DNA from: Eustoma russellianum
Lineage: Eukaryota; Streptophyta; Magnoliopsida; Gentianales; Gentianaceae
NCBI GenBank assembly: GCA_036186865.1
Contig: AP025048.1
Location: 25,969,397 to 26,033,396, forward strand
DNA: 64,000 nt
Direction of reading: 5' to 3'
Shown here in pieces: positions 1-10,700 of the stretch. The position numbers and the translations under genes are program-made. A model generated the notes under the pieces. That model was not told where the DNA came from. It searched no databases and saw only the letters and a program-made list of their open reading frames with translations. Each line of letters begins with the position of its first letter. Positions within the stretch are counted from its first letter, which is position 1.

Positions 1-795
1 GGTATGAAGAACAAGAGTTCATGTGAGCTTCATTCTTTACCAAAATAAGAGTTCACTTAAGGATGTATGGAACAAGACTTACATAGATGTCTCTTGAGTC
101 TTGAAGATGAAGCTTGATTGATAACTTCTAACCTTCAAGAATGGAGGGCCCGAAAGTTTTCTTGGTGTGGGGAGTGAGATGAAGATGTTTCTAGGTGTTG
201 CTTGTATGCTTGCTTGAGAATATGTTTTAAGGTGGAATGAGTTGGGTTAGTCTTGCATGATTTAAAACTAAGGTTGGAAGGAGGGAGGGGAGCTGGCGGT
301 GGGGGAGAAAAGGGGGACAAGGCTTTATGAAAAGTTGGGAAAAGGAAGTGTTGGAAGTTGTAGTGTGTAAGAGCATGTCTTGCATGCTTCCTTTCCTTAA
401 TAATTCTTTTCTTGCATGCATGACTTTTTTTTCTTTATTTTATTACTTTATTTGCATGCATGTCTATTTTAGTTATTAGGTATTATTTATTTAATTTAAG
501 ATTTAGGTTGGTTAATTTGTGGTGGCTTCTAGAAGCTTTGAGAAGGCTTGGCCGAATCGGGGGGTTTCTTGGGGCAATTGCGTATTTCTTGTACTTAATA
601 ATTCATGTGTTTTATTGTTTTCTTTATTTTATTGTTTTGCCATGTCAACCTATATTGTCTTCCTTATTTTATTCTATTCCAAGTTTAACATATATATATG
701 TAATAGGATGTACAATGTGCATGTTACCTAGAACATATATTAATGTACATGTATCCGCATATATACATATATGTACACGCCTATATGTACATTAT

Positions 796-863
<68 letters not shown>
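796..863. repeat. (CA)n(TA)n compound microsatellite
   Basis: About 12 CA units (796-820) run directly into about 21 TA units (820-863). The LINE-1 target site starts at the last TA. A very similar CA-then-TA tract precedes LINE-2 at 63106-63180. Confidence 0.95.
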
Positions 864-865
<2 letters not shown>

Positions 866-874
866 TTTCATGTA
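862..874. repeat. LINE-1 target-site duplication, left copy
   Basis: The 13 bases atcttttcatgta match 7444-7456 exactly. They fix the 5' end of LINE-1 at about 875. Confidence 0.9.
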
Positions 875-1087
875 AGAATGACGCCGCCTTTTCTCTGGCG
901 ATCGCAGGCAAGCATGCGGCGTTAGCCGCCGGCGCCGATTCCGTTCATCTCCCTTCTCTTCCATCACGTCGGGCACATCCTGCATTGCCCGCTTCTGCAT
1001 TCCCACGAAAGCTCACTCTTTTTCTGGTGAATTGGTACATTGCCCTTCAACCGCCATTGCTGTTTTCTTTCATCCGATCGCATCATC

Positions 1088-2509
1088 ATGGTTTCCACGG
1101 CGCCGTCATTCGCAGATATCGTTACGGAATCCTCATCATCTGCAAAAATAAGCATCGCTCCCAAAACGGTCTCAAGGCATAAAGGTATTCCGCTGATTTC
1201 TTTTCTTGATTCCGAAATCGATGCATTAGCCGCCCCATTCAAATATTCTTTGGTCGGCACATTTTGGTATGGAAGACCACCGTTGAAGGTGATCAGAGAG
1301 GTGTTTGAGAAAATAGGCTTTCAAAACGATTTGCGTATCACACTTATTGATCAAACACACATCCTGTTAAATTTTCGCCAAGAGGCAGATTATCTCAGAT
1401 GTTTCTATCGTAGATCATGGCACATATCAGGCTGTCACATGCGTATCACTAAATGGACAGTTGATTTTGACCCAATGACTGATGTTCCCATTGTTCCAGT
1501 TTGGGTAGCCTTTCCTGGTTTGCCGGTTCATCTGCATTGTCGAGAGGCTTTGTTTGAGATAGTGAAGCCGATTGGTTCGCCCATTAAGTTAGATGTAGCG
1601 ACGTCGGATGCGCTTCGGCCGTCTGTGGCCAGAGTCTGTGTGGAAGTCGATGTGTCGCAGGAACTGCCTACCAAAATCTACCTGCAGGCAAAAAAAACGT
1701 CTAATACTGCAGTCAGTGATTTATGAGGATATGCCAAAATATTGTACTTCTTGTCGTCGTTTAGGGCATGATCACGACACATGTAAGCCAACATCGTCAC
1801 CGCCATCGGCCATTCCGCCACCTCCGCCACCACCTCCGTCTCGCCTGTCGAAGCAAAGATGGACTCCAATTAAGAAGAAGACAACTGTACCCCAAACGGA
1901 GGAACCCTCTTCCTCCCGGCCTCCCGCTGAATCGGATATACCCCCAGTTACTGCACCACCATTGAATGCTCATGCAGTCCCTTCGGTCTCTGGGTTGGAT
2001 TCACATGATGCTGAGGAAGATCAGTTACAGGCTGTCCCACCTTCTCAGCCACCCTCATCTTCCCAGCCAGCGTCTAATTTGCCACCAGTAACAGAGCCGC
2101 CGGGTCCTTCAAACCCGACTATCGCTGAGCCTGAATTGCAGCCTGTTGATGCAGATTCTCTACAAGATAATTTCTGTGATGCTCCAGATCACCAGATTCC
2201 AGACGACATCCCACATACTGAATTTGGTCACTTGTCTGACACAGAACTGCCGACGGAAGCACACTCTGATGGCCCTCTCATCGTCCCTCTGGAGGTTGCA
2301 CGTCGCATGGAAATGTTAAATTCATCACCGGATGATGACATGCTAATATCGCGATTACCAGATCAACCGAAGGAGACACCATTTGTGCCTGTTGTCCCAC
2401 GTCGGAAGCACCGCAGTCGAAAGGAGTTGCCCCCCTGCCACCGTCGACAATTCTTACACGTAGTGCATCTCAGATCATTCAGGGAAGTGACTCTAATCTT
2501 TCTCAATGA
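1088..2509 (+). pseudogene. LINE-1 ORF1 (DUF4283 and CCHC nucleic-acid-binding protein), two frameshifts
   Basis: ORF1 proteins of plant L1 elements bind element RNA and act as chaperones. The start chosen is ATG 1088 (MVSTAPSFADIV). The first about 210 codons hold the DUF4283 fold, with RQEADYLRCF and WTVDFDP segments and the VWVAFPGLPVHLH stretch. At the A8 run 1690-1697 the frame shifts, and the continuing frame carries the zinc knuckle CTSCRRLGHDHDTC (C-x2-C-x4-H-x4-C, near 1744-1785). A long Pro/Ser/Glu-rich tail follows. A second shift at the C6 run 2430-2435 leads to the likely native end, a TGA at 2507-2509. That stop overlaps the ORF2 ATG at 2506, which suggests coupled termination and reinitiation. 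Translated without the shifts, ORF1 stops at 1726. Confidence 0.85.
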
Positions 2510-5500
2510 ATGTGTTAATTTGGAACATTCGAGGCATGCGTACATCCTTGCCTCGATTACAGCAGTTACTTAGAGAATATCGTATAAATTTGCTAGCTTT
2601 AATAGAGCCCAAACATCCCACAACACAAATACATAGGTTTTGTTTGCGTCTTGGTTTTTCCCATTGTCTTTCTTCACAATCAGAGCATATATGGTTTTTT
2701 TTGGCGGGATAATGAGTTTCGTATACTTGGCACACAGGATCAAGACCAAGTGCTCCATTTGACTCTTTCATCCGTTGCGCAGCAGCATACCTTCGTTCTC
2801 TCTTTAGTTTATGCCAGACATACAATCACACAGCGTCAACTTTTGTGGCGTGCCTTAGAGGATTTCTCCACGGGCTTGCAGTTGCCATGGTTGATTGGCA
2901 GAGACTTTAATACGTTCCGCTCACTCGATGATCATAGTGGTCGTTCTACCCCTTCTTTATCTGCTTTACAGGACTTTAATGACTGTATCGAGGCTTGCTC
3001 ACTTATGTCCCCATCGTATTTTGGCACCCGCTATACTTGGGCTGAACGCCGCGGCCTGGGCCGAGTCCGCAGGAGACTAGACTGGATATTTATTAACTCC
3101 TTGATGAATGATATGTTTGATGTGCTAAAGCTCAATCACTTGCCGCGGGTTACATCGGACCACACTCCTCTTTTGATACAATGTCAGGCAAGTGTCCAAC
3201 CACCTCGTCGAGCTTTCAGGTTTTTGGATGCATGGCTGCAGCATCCGGATTTTGATAATTACGTCAGGCATGCATGGCAGTCATATCCAACAACAGGTGG
3301 TATGCGCGGTTTCTATACCAAATTATTCTCTCTAAAGAAAGATATTCAGCACTGGAATAAGACTATCTTTGGAGATATTTTCAGCAATTTGCAGGCAGCC
3401 GAAACTGCACTAAATCAAGCAGAAAATAATTGGGATGTCAGCTCTACAGAGGAAGCGCGAGAGAATTATTATCAAGCTAAGGCACAGTATTTGCTTGCCT
3501 CCAAATATGAACTCTTATACTGGCAACAAAAGGCTCGTGTCAAATGGTTACAAGATGGGGATGCTAATACAAGATATTTTCACTCTCTGGTCAAAGGTAG
3601 GCGTTCACAGCTATGTATTCGTCAACTTCAAGATTCACAAGGAACATTGTTGACACAACAAGAGGATTTGATGAGGACAGCAGTTGATTTCTATACGGAG
3701 TTATTTGCCCATGTACCGACCGACAATCATACGGAAATATTATCCCATATCCTATGTTTAGTCACTGCTGAGGATAACTTCATGCTGACACAATTGCCCT
3801 TGGAGTCTGAGGTAAAAGCGGCGGTATGGAGTTTGGATCCTCATAGTGCGTCAGGTCCTGACGGTTTTACTGGGCAATTCTATCGTTCATGTTGGCCGAT
3901 AATACATTCGGATGTGCTAAAGGCTGTGCAGGAATTTTTCCTTGGGGTTCCTCAGCCAAAGATTATGGCTAGTGCTTTACTCACTCTCATTCCCAAAGTT
4001 CAGTCACCCCAGACATTTGTTGATTTCCGTCCAATCTGTCTTTCAAATTTCATCGGCAAAGTCTGCACCCGTATTATTGCTACTCGTTTGAATCAGCTCC
4101 TACCAAAACTAATATCTCCAGAGCAAACGGGTTTTCTTGCAGGAAATGATATCTCTACTCAAGTTTTGTTGGCTCGTGAAATGGTACATATGTTGGATAG
4201 AGGTGGACCACAGTTGTGTCTGAAATTAGATATGATGAAGGCTTTCGATCGGGTTAGTTGGGACTATCTCAAACAGCTTCTAAGAAAGTTTGGGTTTTCT
4301 GACTTTTTCGTTAGAATTATTATTAATCACCTAGGTGCAACACGAATGTCAGTATTAATTAATGGGCAGCCATCTCCATACTTCCGTCCCTTTAAAGGAG
4401 TTAAGCAGGGGGATCCCTTGTCGCCTTTATTATTTATATTATCATCTGAGGGTTTTAGTCGCGGATTGAAGGCACTGGTTTCCACAGGCAGCATTCACAC
4501 TTTTCGCCTGGGCAGAATCCCTATGGCAATTTCGCACTTGGCTTATGCAGATGATCTACTTATCTTCCTGCAAGGTACTCAACGGAATCTTCGTCATTTT
4601 CATGCATTTCTCACTAAATATGAAGCTGCTTCGGGACAGAAAGTTAATTTTGGTAAAAGCAGTTTCATCCCATCATCCAATATTACAGCGCGACAATGCC
4701 AAAATATAAAAGGAATCCTAGGCATGCGTCAAATCTCTCTGCCTTTTCGCTATCTGGGTTCTTATCTACATAAGGGCATCCCTCGGGCTAGTCACTGTTT
4801 GTCATTGTTACAGCATGTGGATGACAGATTACAGGGTTGGCATTCTCGACTCTTATCATTCGCGGGTCGGCTTGTGCTACTAAGATCCGTTATTGCAGCG
4901 CTTCCCTTACATATTTTGGCGGCAGGCGGCATGCCTCAGTCAGTCATTCGAATGCTCGACAGGAAGATGGCATCATTCTTTTGGGGAGAAAGACGCCATT
5001 GGGTCGCATGGAACTCTATGACCACTCCCATCGAGGAGGGTGGATTAGGACTTCGCAGTCTTCGTGAGCTGCAAAAAGCATACACATGTCGTATATGGTG
5101 GAAATATCAATGCCAGGATACATTATGGAGTAGATATATGCATCTTAAATGTGGAAGACGGGGAGACTATACTCCCAGGTTACCAGATTCTGCGGTTTGG
5201 AGGTCTATCTGTCGCATTCACCCCATCTGTTCCTCTCACGCAACTGGTTTAGGCGCATTCCCATCATGGACGGCCACGCCTTCTGGAGTGTTTTCACTTA
5301 AGTCGGCATATGATATATGTCGAGTTTCGCGCCCAACCTTACTCTCGACAGCATTTATTTGGTCTAAACACCACTCTCCCTCTGTTCGAATTTTATTATG
5401 GCGCTTTTTCCATTCAGCCATGCCATTTGAAGATTACATAGGAAAATATTTAGTGGTGCGTCCTACACAATGCCCTTTTTGCAAATCGCATTCAGCCTCA

Positions 5501-6367
5501 GTGGACTATATATTTATTTCATGTTCACGCATTCGGCATTTTTGGAGTTTTTTTGCTGCTGAACTACATGGAGTACCACCGACATCTCTGTCTCTGCGCC
5601 AATATTTACTCTCTTGGTGGTATCGGTCCAACTCTACATCACTTGCGGGTGTTTTGAAGGTTGTCATCCCTGCGATAGTTTTATCAAATATTTGGCGTCA
5701 TTATGCACAGCTTATCTTTGGGGACACAACAAATTTTTCGACGACAGCGTTACGTAACTCTATTCACTTTGATATACACGTTTGGGCGATGAGTATCCAG
5801 GGCACCAGGCTGGCAGCGGGTCCTTTACTATCTCTCTCCTGGTTCCCTCGGATTCGTACTCCTCGGCTTCGGGTTATTAGGTGGCACACACCCCCTTCTG
5901 GGCGTCTCAAGTTAAATGTGGATGCAGCAGTTGGACAACATTATGCAGCAGGAGGAGTTATATTGCGTAATCATGAAGGGCATTGTATCCGGGCCCTTTC
6001 TTTTCGTCTCCCTCTTAGTACACCGCTACAGGCAGAGATTCAAGCTACTCTTTTTGGCCTGATTTATTTTCTACCCTTATATCGTTCGCTTATGGTGGAA
6101 TCAGATTGTGCTCAAATGCTAGCCTTACTAGATAAGCCTCGCCAACCAGTGGGAAATTATCATCTTCAGCAACTTCACAGTTTGGTTAGTCAGCATAGGC
6201 TGGTACTGCTTCATACCTATCGCGAGAATAATATGCCTGCTCATTATCTTGCTCAACATGCAATGATGCATCCTACGACGGGATTGTACAACCGTCATAC
6301 TCTTCCTCCCATGGTTAAGGCATCCGTCGCACTGGATCTCACATCGGCGCAGTTACGCCCAATTTAA
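2506..6367 (+). pseudogene. LINE-1 ORF2 polyprotein (endonuclease, RT, zf-RVT, RNase H), one frameshift
   Basis: ORF2 performs target-primed reverse transcription: the endonuclease nicks DNA and the RT copies the RNA in place. It starts at ATG 2506 (MNVLIWNIRGMR, the usual plant L1 start). One extra T in the T8 run 2695-2702 shifts frame; from there 2703-6367 is open for about 1,220 codons. Visible landmarks are the endonuclease (IEPKHP, GRDFNTF in place of the usual GDFN, RRLDWIFIN, SDHTPLL), the RT (LKLDMMKAFDRVSW, GVKQGDPLSPLLF, YADDLLIF), zf-RVT with CPFC and a later C, and an RNase H with NVDAAVG, QAEIQ and ESD. The last acidic position reads NMPAHYLA, with His where Asp is classical; His is common in plant LINE copies. 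The TAA overlaps the ATG of the next open frame as TAATG. Confidence 0.92.
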
Positions 6368-7407
6368 TGGCTTGCGGTTATCTTGAACCTTCTGCCCGTG
6401 TCCTAACAGTCACGGGCAGACCCGGTACGCATACTTCTTATCTTAAACACTGCTGCTATATAATTTATTTGTTGATACTTTTTAATGTTGTTACCTGGAT
6501 CAATTGCTGCGGTGCCTGCTATGAGTTATATTTGGCGTGCGCTGGCTACACTAAAAACCATGCAGTCTTCCATACGGATTGGCACTGTTACATCTTTTCT
6601 GCCTGCACAAACTTTGGTGTGGGCAGGCATGGTTCGTTTTCTTTCCTTTGGCATTTCAGCTTACGATTTCCAGTCTTTATTTCGCTGCTGAGTATAATTT
6701 ATTTCATTCGTGTATCTTGGTTGATCATATGCTTACACACTGTGCTTGGTGCTGGGAGACATCTGGGGGATAGCTTTATTAATTGCCTTGACGCACATCT
6801 ATGTATGGCGACGATGTGGATGCTTTCTTGCGTACAAAATTGGGCCTGGGCCGTTCATATGGATTGGCACTCCTTACATAACCCTGCCTGCACATCAATT
6901 GGTGCAGGCAGGTTGGGTATGTGTTCTTTCTATTGCCTTGATTCTTCCTCTTGTAACCTCGATAAGGTTTACACATGGTTTTATTTCCCTATTGCATGGC
7001 TGGTCATTACGGTTTGGATGACATGGCTGATCAACACCGCTTGGATGCTTTTACGCGTGGATGATATTTGGACGGAGCATCACCCTGGCGCGCTACAATG
7101 GCAATATTCCAACATAGTCCAACTCAAATTGGCTTTTCTTTTCAACTACAGTGGCATACATAGTCGCAGGACAGCTGCATATACACGCTTTTTATTTACT
7201 GTATTGTACAGCTTTGGTATCAATGAGAGTCGTATAAATATGCACGCTTTTTCCTTCGCCAAGGTTTTATCCACAAGGGTGGTTTTTCTTGGCAAGGTTT
7301 TAATGCGACATATCGTATACGACTGGAGATATCTCATTATTAGTTTTTTGATCTTTTTATTTACGTATTCGGACATTTGTATAAAGGTTTTCCTCCGCCA
7401 AAAGTGA
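6367..7407 (+). CDS. Unexplained 346-codon open frame in the LINE-1 3' region
   Basis: I recognise no family. The frame opens at ATG 6367, overlapping the ORF2 stop (taATG), and stays open for 1,041 bases, to about 25 bases before the tail. This is far longer than expected by chance in AT-rich DNA. The product would be rich in Cys, Trp, His and aromatic residues, with several hydrophobic stretches (HCCYIIYLLILFNVVTW, LRFPVFISLLSIIYFI, YLIISFLIFLFTYSD), so a multi-span membrane protein is conceivable. Against a gene: other frames of the same region are also long (6485-6691 and 6746-7021), and the DNA contains imperfect direct repeats and hairpins that may simply lack stop codons. The call is tentative. 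Confidence 0.25.
   Translation: MACGYLEPSARVLTVTGRPGTHTSYLKHCCYIIYLLILFNVVTWINCCGACYELYLACAGYTKNHAVFHTDWHCYIFSACTNFGVGRHGSFSFLWHFSLRFPVFISLLSIIYFIRVSWLIICLHTVLGAGRHLGDSFINCLDAHLCMATMWMLSCVQNWAWAVHMDWHSLHNPACTSIGAGRLGMCSFYCLDSSSCNLDKVYTWFYFPIAWLVITVWMTWLINTAWMLLRVDDIWTEHHPGALQWQYSNIVQLKLAFLFNYSGIHSRRTAAYTRFLFTVLYSFGINESRINMHAFSFAKVLSTRVVFLGKVLMRHIVYDWRYLIISFLIFLFTYSDICIKVFLRQK
6391..6420 (+). other. Perfect hairpin at the start of the LINE-1 3' region
   Basis: A 10-bp stem, tctgcccgtg pairing with cacgggcaga, encloses a 10-base loop just after the ORF2 stop. It could be an RNA structure recognised by the RT or one that affects downstream translation; the function is unknown. Confidence 0.6.
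6574..6945 (+). repeat. Imperfect direct repeats with hairpins in the LINE-1 3' region
   Basis: Two segments about 275 bases apart (near 6574-6665 and 6849-6945) share the order ggattggcact, then a ctgcctgcac hairpin, then ttctttc and a ttgg or ttg tract. The second hairpin is perfect: cctgcctgcac (6883-6893) pairs with gtgcaggcagg (6902-6912). The first (about 6599-6629) has a small bulge. This suggests an old tandem duplication of a structured 3' RNA element. Confidence 0.55.
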
Positions 7408-7418
7408 GGCTTTGATCT

Positions 7419-7444
7419 AATAAAATAGCTTTAAAAAAAAAAAA
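7419..7444 (+). terminator. LINE-1 polyadenylation signal and A tail
   Basis: AATAAA lies at 7419-7424 and a run of 12 A residues at 7433-7444, directly before the right copy of the target-site duplication. Confidence 0.85.
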
Positions 7445-7456
7445 TCTTTTCATGTA
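7444..7456. repeat. LINE-1 target-site duplication, right copy
   Basis: Identical to 862-874. The first A also belongs to the poly-A run. Confidence 0.9.
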
Positions 7457-7717
7457 CACACATATATATACATATACATTTCATACACACATCCTATACA
7501 CGCACATACCTATATATATTGGTATGTATTGTTCATATAACTGTATATTTCATGTATAACTCTCTTGAAGTCCCCTTAATTAATTATTTAGTATCATCTC
7601 AAAAGTATTTAAGTAAAGAGGGTTAAGTTGACTTAATTAACGTGCACTTAAGGAAATCAACGCTTTTATTCCGTCACTTAATCATAGTTTCAAGTACATG
7701 GTCGTTGGGGTACAACA
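7457..7717 (-). mobile_element. GYP-1: partial Ty3/gypsy LTR, right block with its LTR end
   Basis: On the minus strand this block begins TGTTGTACCCCaACGA and continues with TGTACTTGAA, closely matching the start of GYP-2 (tgttgtaccccgacga at 33981, followed by ttgtacttgaaga). It therefore carries an LTR terminus at 7717. It abuts SIRE-C RT sequence (7718-7731), so GYP-1 inserted into the SIRE-C RT on the minus strand. The rest continues left of LINE-1 to the window edge. Whether GYP-1 is a solo LTR or a whole element cannot be seen. Confidence 0.65.
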
Positions 7718-7731
7718 TCATATCATCTACA
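7718..7731 (-). pseudogene. SIRE-C RT sliver containing the YVDD codons
   Basis: These 14 bases lie between GYP-1 and SIRE-A. Joined on the minus strand to 18549 onward across SIRE-A (TSD ctaca at 7727-7731 and 18549-18553), the frame reads through the RT catalytic box (QIYVDDM). Two independent insertions thus sit about 10 bases apart in the same RT codons. The remainder of the SIRE-C RT, RNase H and 3' LTR must lie left of the window. Confidence 0.75.
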
Positions 7732-10700
7732 TGTAGAGAAAAATGGGGTTTGAGTGATTTCAAAATATGTGATTTAAATGAGCATAACAAAAAACGTGTG
7801 CATGATATAAACATGTACATGATATAAACGTGTGCATGATACATTGCTTATTACTTGCCTTATTTAGGTCATATATAATGTTGCCGTACTAACGATCCAT
7901 GAAGCGTTAAAGGTTACATCATATGGCAAACATTTGATGTGTTTATACTATTTTCAGGTGCCATCATTAATGAACTAAACTACTTCATTAAGTGAAGTAC
8001 TTAGTTAATTAAACTAAGTAGTTCATTAAAGGAAGCTGCATTTGGACAAGGCACAAAGGCAACAAGACCAAGAAAGGAAAGTCTCTTCCTCCCCATTTAC
8101 TACATATGGCACGCCTACACATATATATAAATATATATTTTCTGATTTTTTTAAAGGTACATACACATGTATTCCAACGTACTACCGACACGTTATATAT
8201 ACGTACGTTAACGTCACACCATCATACTTAACTCATATTTATGAGTATATTCAGGTCGTATATCATATGATATAAGTCATGGTGATGACAAATTAAATAC
8301 GACACGTTAAAAGGTTCTAAACCAAAAATTGTCGTATCGGGCGAATACCGAAACTTCGCCAACGTGTCACGTACTTGCCATAAATAGATGGCCAGCCCCT
8401 ACACCTCAAAAATCATTATTAATTTCGTGGCTATGATGATATTTTCACCCATAAAATCATTCCATGTTGGCACACACAAATCACCCCACATTAAGGCCAA
8501 ATTGTGGAGATTCCAATTTCAATTTTGTCACATGTCTAGGCGCCACTTTAGACCAGCCAAGTGCTGAGAATTAAAGTTTATATTATATATTATGTGTAAC
8601 ATAATATATATAACATGTGCAAAAAGTTGGAATTTAATTAGAAAAAAATCGAATAATCGATAAACATTGAAAATTCGGTTTTCTACCTACACAACTCATG
8701 GAACATTTTTCGCACATCATACGACACGTATCTAGACACTTTTTACATATGTAATACATCTTAAAGTGTTCTAGAAAATTAAAATTAAGGGCTGATTGGA
8801 ATATAACATGTGTGTATTATTAAATATGCACTATTTTACAAAGTTAGCAAAAATAAAATTCAGCACATGCATATACATGTATACACGCCCCTACAGCTGA
8901 GATTGAGCATAAGTGGAGCCTTGTTGGCATATTGGTTGGTCAAGAATCAATCATACAATGTTGGTGATTTAAAGAAAGAAGCTACAAAAGGTAAGGTTTC
9001 AAACTTTGTCTCATTTGAAACACATGCTGAAAATTTCAGCATGTGAAGGATATAGCTGGCCGATTTTTTGGATAAATGAGCATATAATTGGTGTCTTGAA
9101 TTATGTGGATAATTGGAAGAAGAAATGGAAGTAATTTGAATAAGATACAAAGCCATAAAGTGTGATATCTTGAATATCACACATGCTGAAATTTTTCAGC
9201 ATGTGTGGAATGAACCTTGGCCGAGTTTTAGGGCATGTTGGTGTCCAAATTTTATTTCCGAAATGATGAGGATATTTTCTACCAATTGATGATTTATTTT
9301 AAAAAGAAAAATCAAAGAAAATTGGAAATAATTTGAATTAAGGAGCCATGTATCACATGCTGAAATTTCAACATGCTAACTCCTCATTATGGCCGATTTT
9401 ATTAATCTTTTTGGAGAAATATTATCTTGCTTAATTTATGTGATAATCTTGGATGTTATGGCAACTAAGTTATGTTGATTTTGGCACATGTTTTAAGTGG
9501 TATTCTCAGATTTTCCTAGTCATCAAGTGATGACAACATTCAACCAATCATGAAGTGCCAAGTAAGCAAAGGTTAAATGATCATCCAATGAGAAGGTGCC
9601 AAGTAAGCAAGACCATGTCACAATGATGCCACACATTCTCCTAATGACTTAGAAGACAATTTTCAAGAAGGGAAAGCACCTAAGGGGGGACGGCCATGTT
9701 GCATAAATGGAAAGGAGAAGAGCAAAAAAAAAGACAAGAACAAGCATTGCAAAATTCACGTGATCAAAAACGCCAACCCTCTCTTCTTCTACACTCTCTT
9801 TCTTTCTTCTTCTTGAAAGCCTATTGTACTTATATTCTTATCCTTGAATAGGCTTGTAATAGACCACCACATACTCTTTATCTTTGTAAAAGATTGATCA
9901 AGGTGTGATCAATCTTCAATCTTGCAAGCTGGTGGTGTTCGTGTGCATTGTATTGAACATACAAGGTTTGTAAAGGGTTGGAGTTGGTGTGTAACTCCAT
10001 CAACCCTGTGGTAAGGTATACTTGCGTGTGTGACTAGTGTGAACTGATGAAGGTGTTCCTCGAAGATTGGAGTAGGTTGTTTATAACCGAACCAGTATAA
10101 AATTCTCGGTGTCATTTACTTTCAGCACTTATATTCTGTTTCTGCACTGTTTACTCTTTTTGTTTACGCTCGTAAAAATAGAAAAAGATTTTCAAAAATC
10201 ACGAAAATTTCCAGAAACATAGCCATACGTCTTAGGGTTAATTTGACACAAGTTTCAACCCTTTGGGATAAGTATAACTACTCAAACATCCAAAGTTCTG
10301 AGACTAGTGCAGTATGACTTTCAGGCTTGCAAAGGTTGAGACTTTGAGTGTATTTCACTAACTTCCCAAAAGAATTTTTCAAAACGGTTTCAACCCATTT
10401 AAATACAACACATAAGGGGTTATTGGTTAAAATTTCAGAGCAATTGGAGTCAAGATCAAATAGGAATAAATTTTTCAAAACAGTCTACCGTTTCTGGCAT
10501 ATTCGTGCAATCTGACCACCAACACTTTTTGAAGGGGTTAAAGGTTGAATTTAAGTCTGAAAGTTTTAGGAGACACTCATAACATCTGACGCTAAGTTCT
10601 CTCAAAATTTCAGAATTTTTTGAGACCTATAACCTAGTTTTAAAAATGTTTTAAAACTGGTCCTGAAAACAGAATCTGTTTTCAGAAGTTGAGTTGTTTG

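Larger units (their letters stand above)
1..874 (-). mobile_element. GYP-1: partial Ty3/gypsy LTR, left block (runs off the window)
   Basis: No credible gene lies here. Read on the minus strand, 1-230 resembles 35130-35290 of the GYP-2 LTR: both have a cttcatcttc tract, an atctatgtaagt or catctaggtaagt step and a gaatgaaactcac-like tract. This block and 7457-7717 were one sequence before LINE-1 inserted, because the 13-bp duplication at 862-874 recurs at 7444-7456. The open frames here, including one of 240 codons at 460-1182, run through the microsatellite or into LINE-1 and have no recognisable domain. Assignment to a gypsy LTR is by resemblance only; the far end and any internal region are outside the window. 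Confidence 0.6.
875..7443 (+). mobile_element. LINE-1: full-length L1-type non-LTR retrotransposon
   Basis: The order is 5' leader, ORF1 (DUF4283 plus zinc knuckle), ORF2 (endonuclease, reverse transcriptase, zf-RVT, RNase H), long 3' region, AATAAA at 7419-7424 and A12 at 7433-7444. A perfect 13-bp target-site duplication (atcttttcatgta) lies at 862-874 and 7444-7456, so both ends are defined; one A may belong to tail or target. The element inserted into GYP-1 at the edge of a TA tract. It carries three frameshifts, each in a homopolymer (A8 at 1690, C6 at 2430, T8 at 2695), and is otherwise open. This is the profile of a young or recently active copy, or of base-calling errors in the assembly. 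Confidence 0.93.

Noticed and set aside
460..1182. 240-codon plus-strand open frame with a run of His-Thr and Ile-Tyr
   Set aside because: It reads through the CA/TA microsatellite and into the LINE-1 leader, crossing the TSD; no domain and no homologue in the other copies.
8810..9180. Overlapping 77-78 codon frames on both strands, conserved in the SIRE-A LTR pair
   Set aside because: Conserved because LTRs are duplicated; the SIRE-B and SIRE-D equivalents are frameshifted. They are shadows of the palindromic region.
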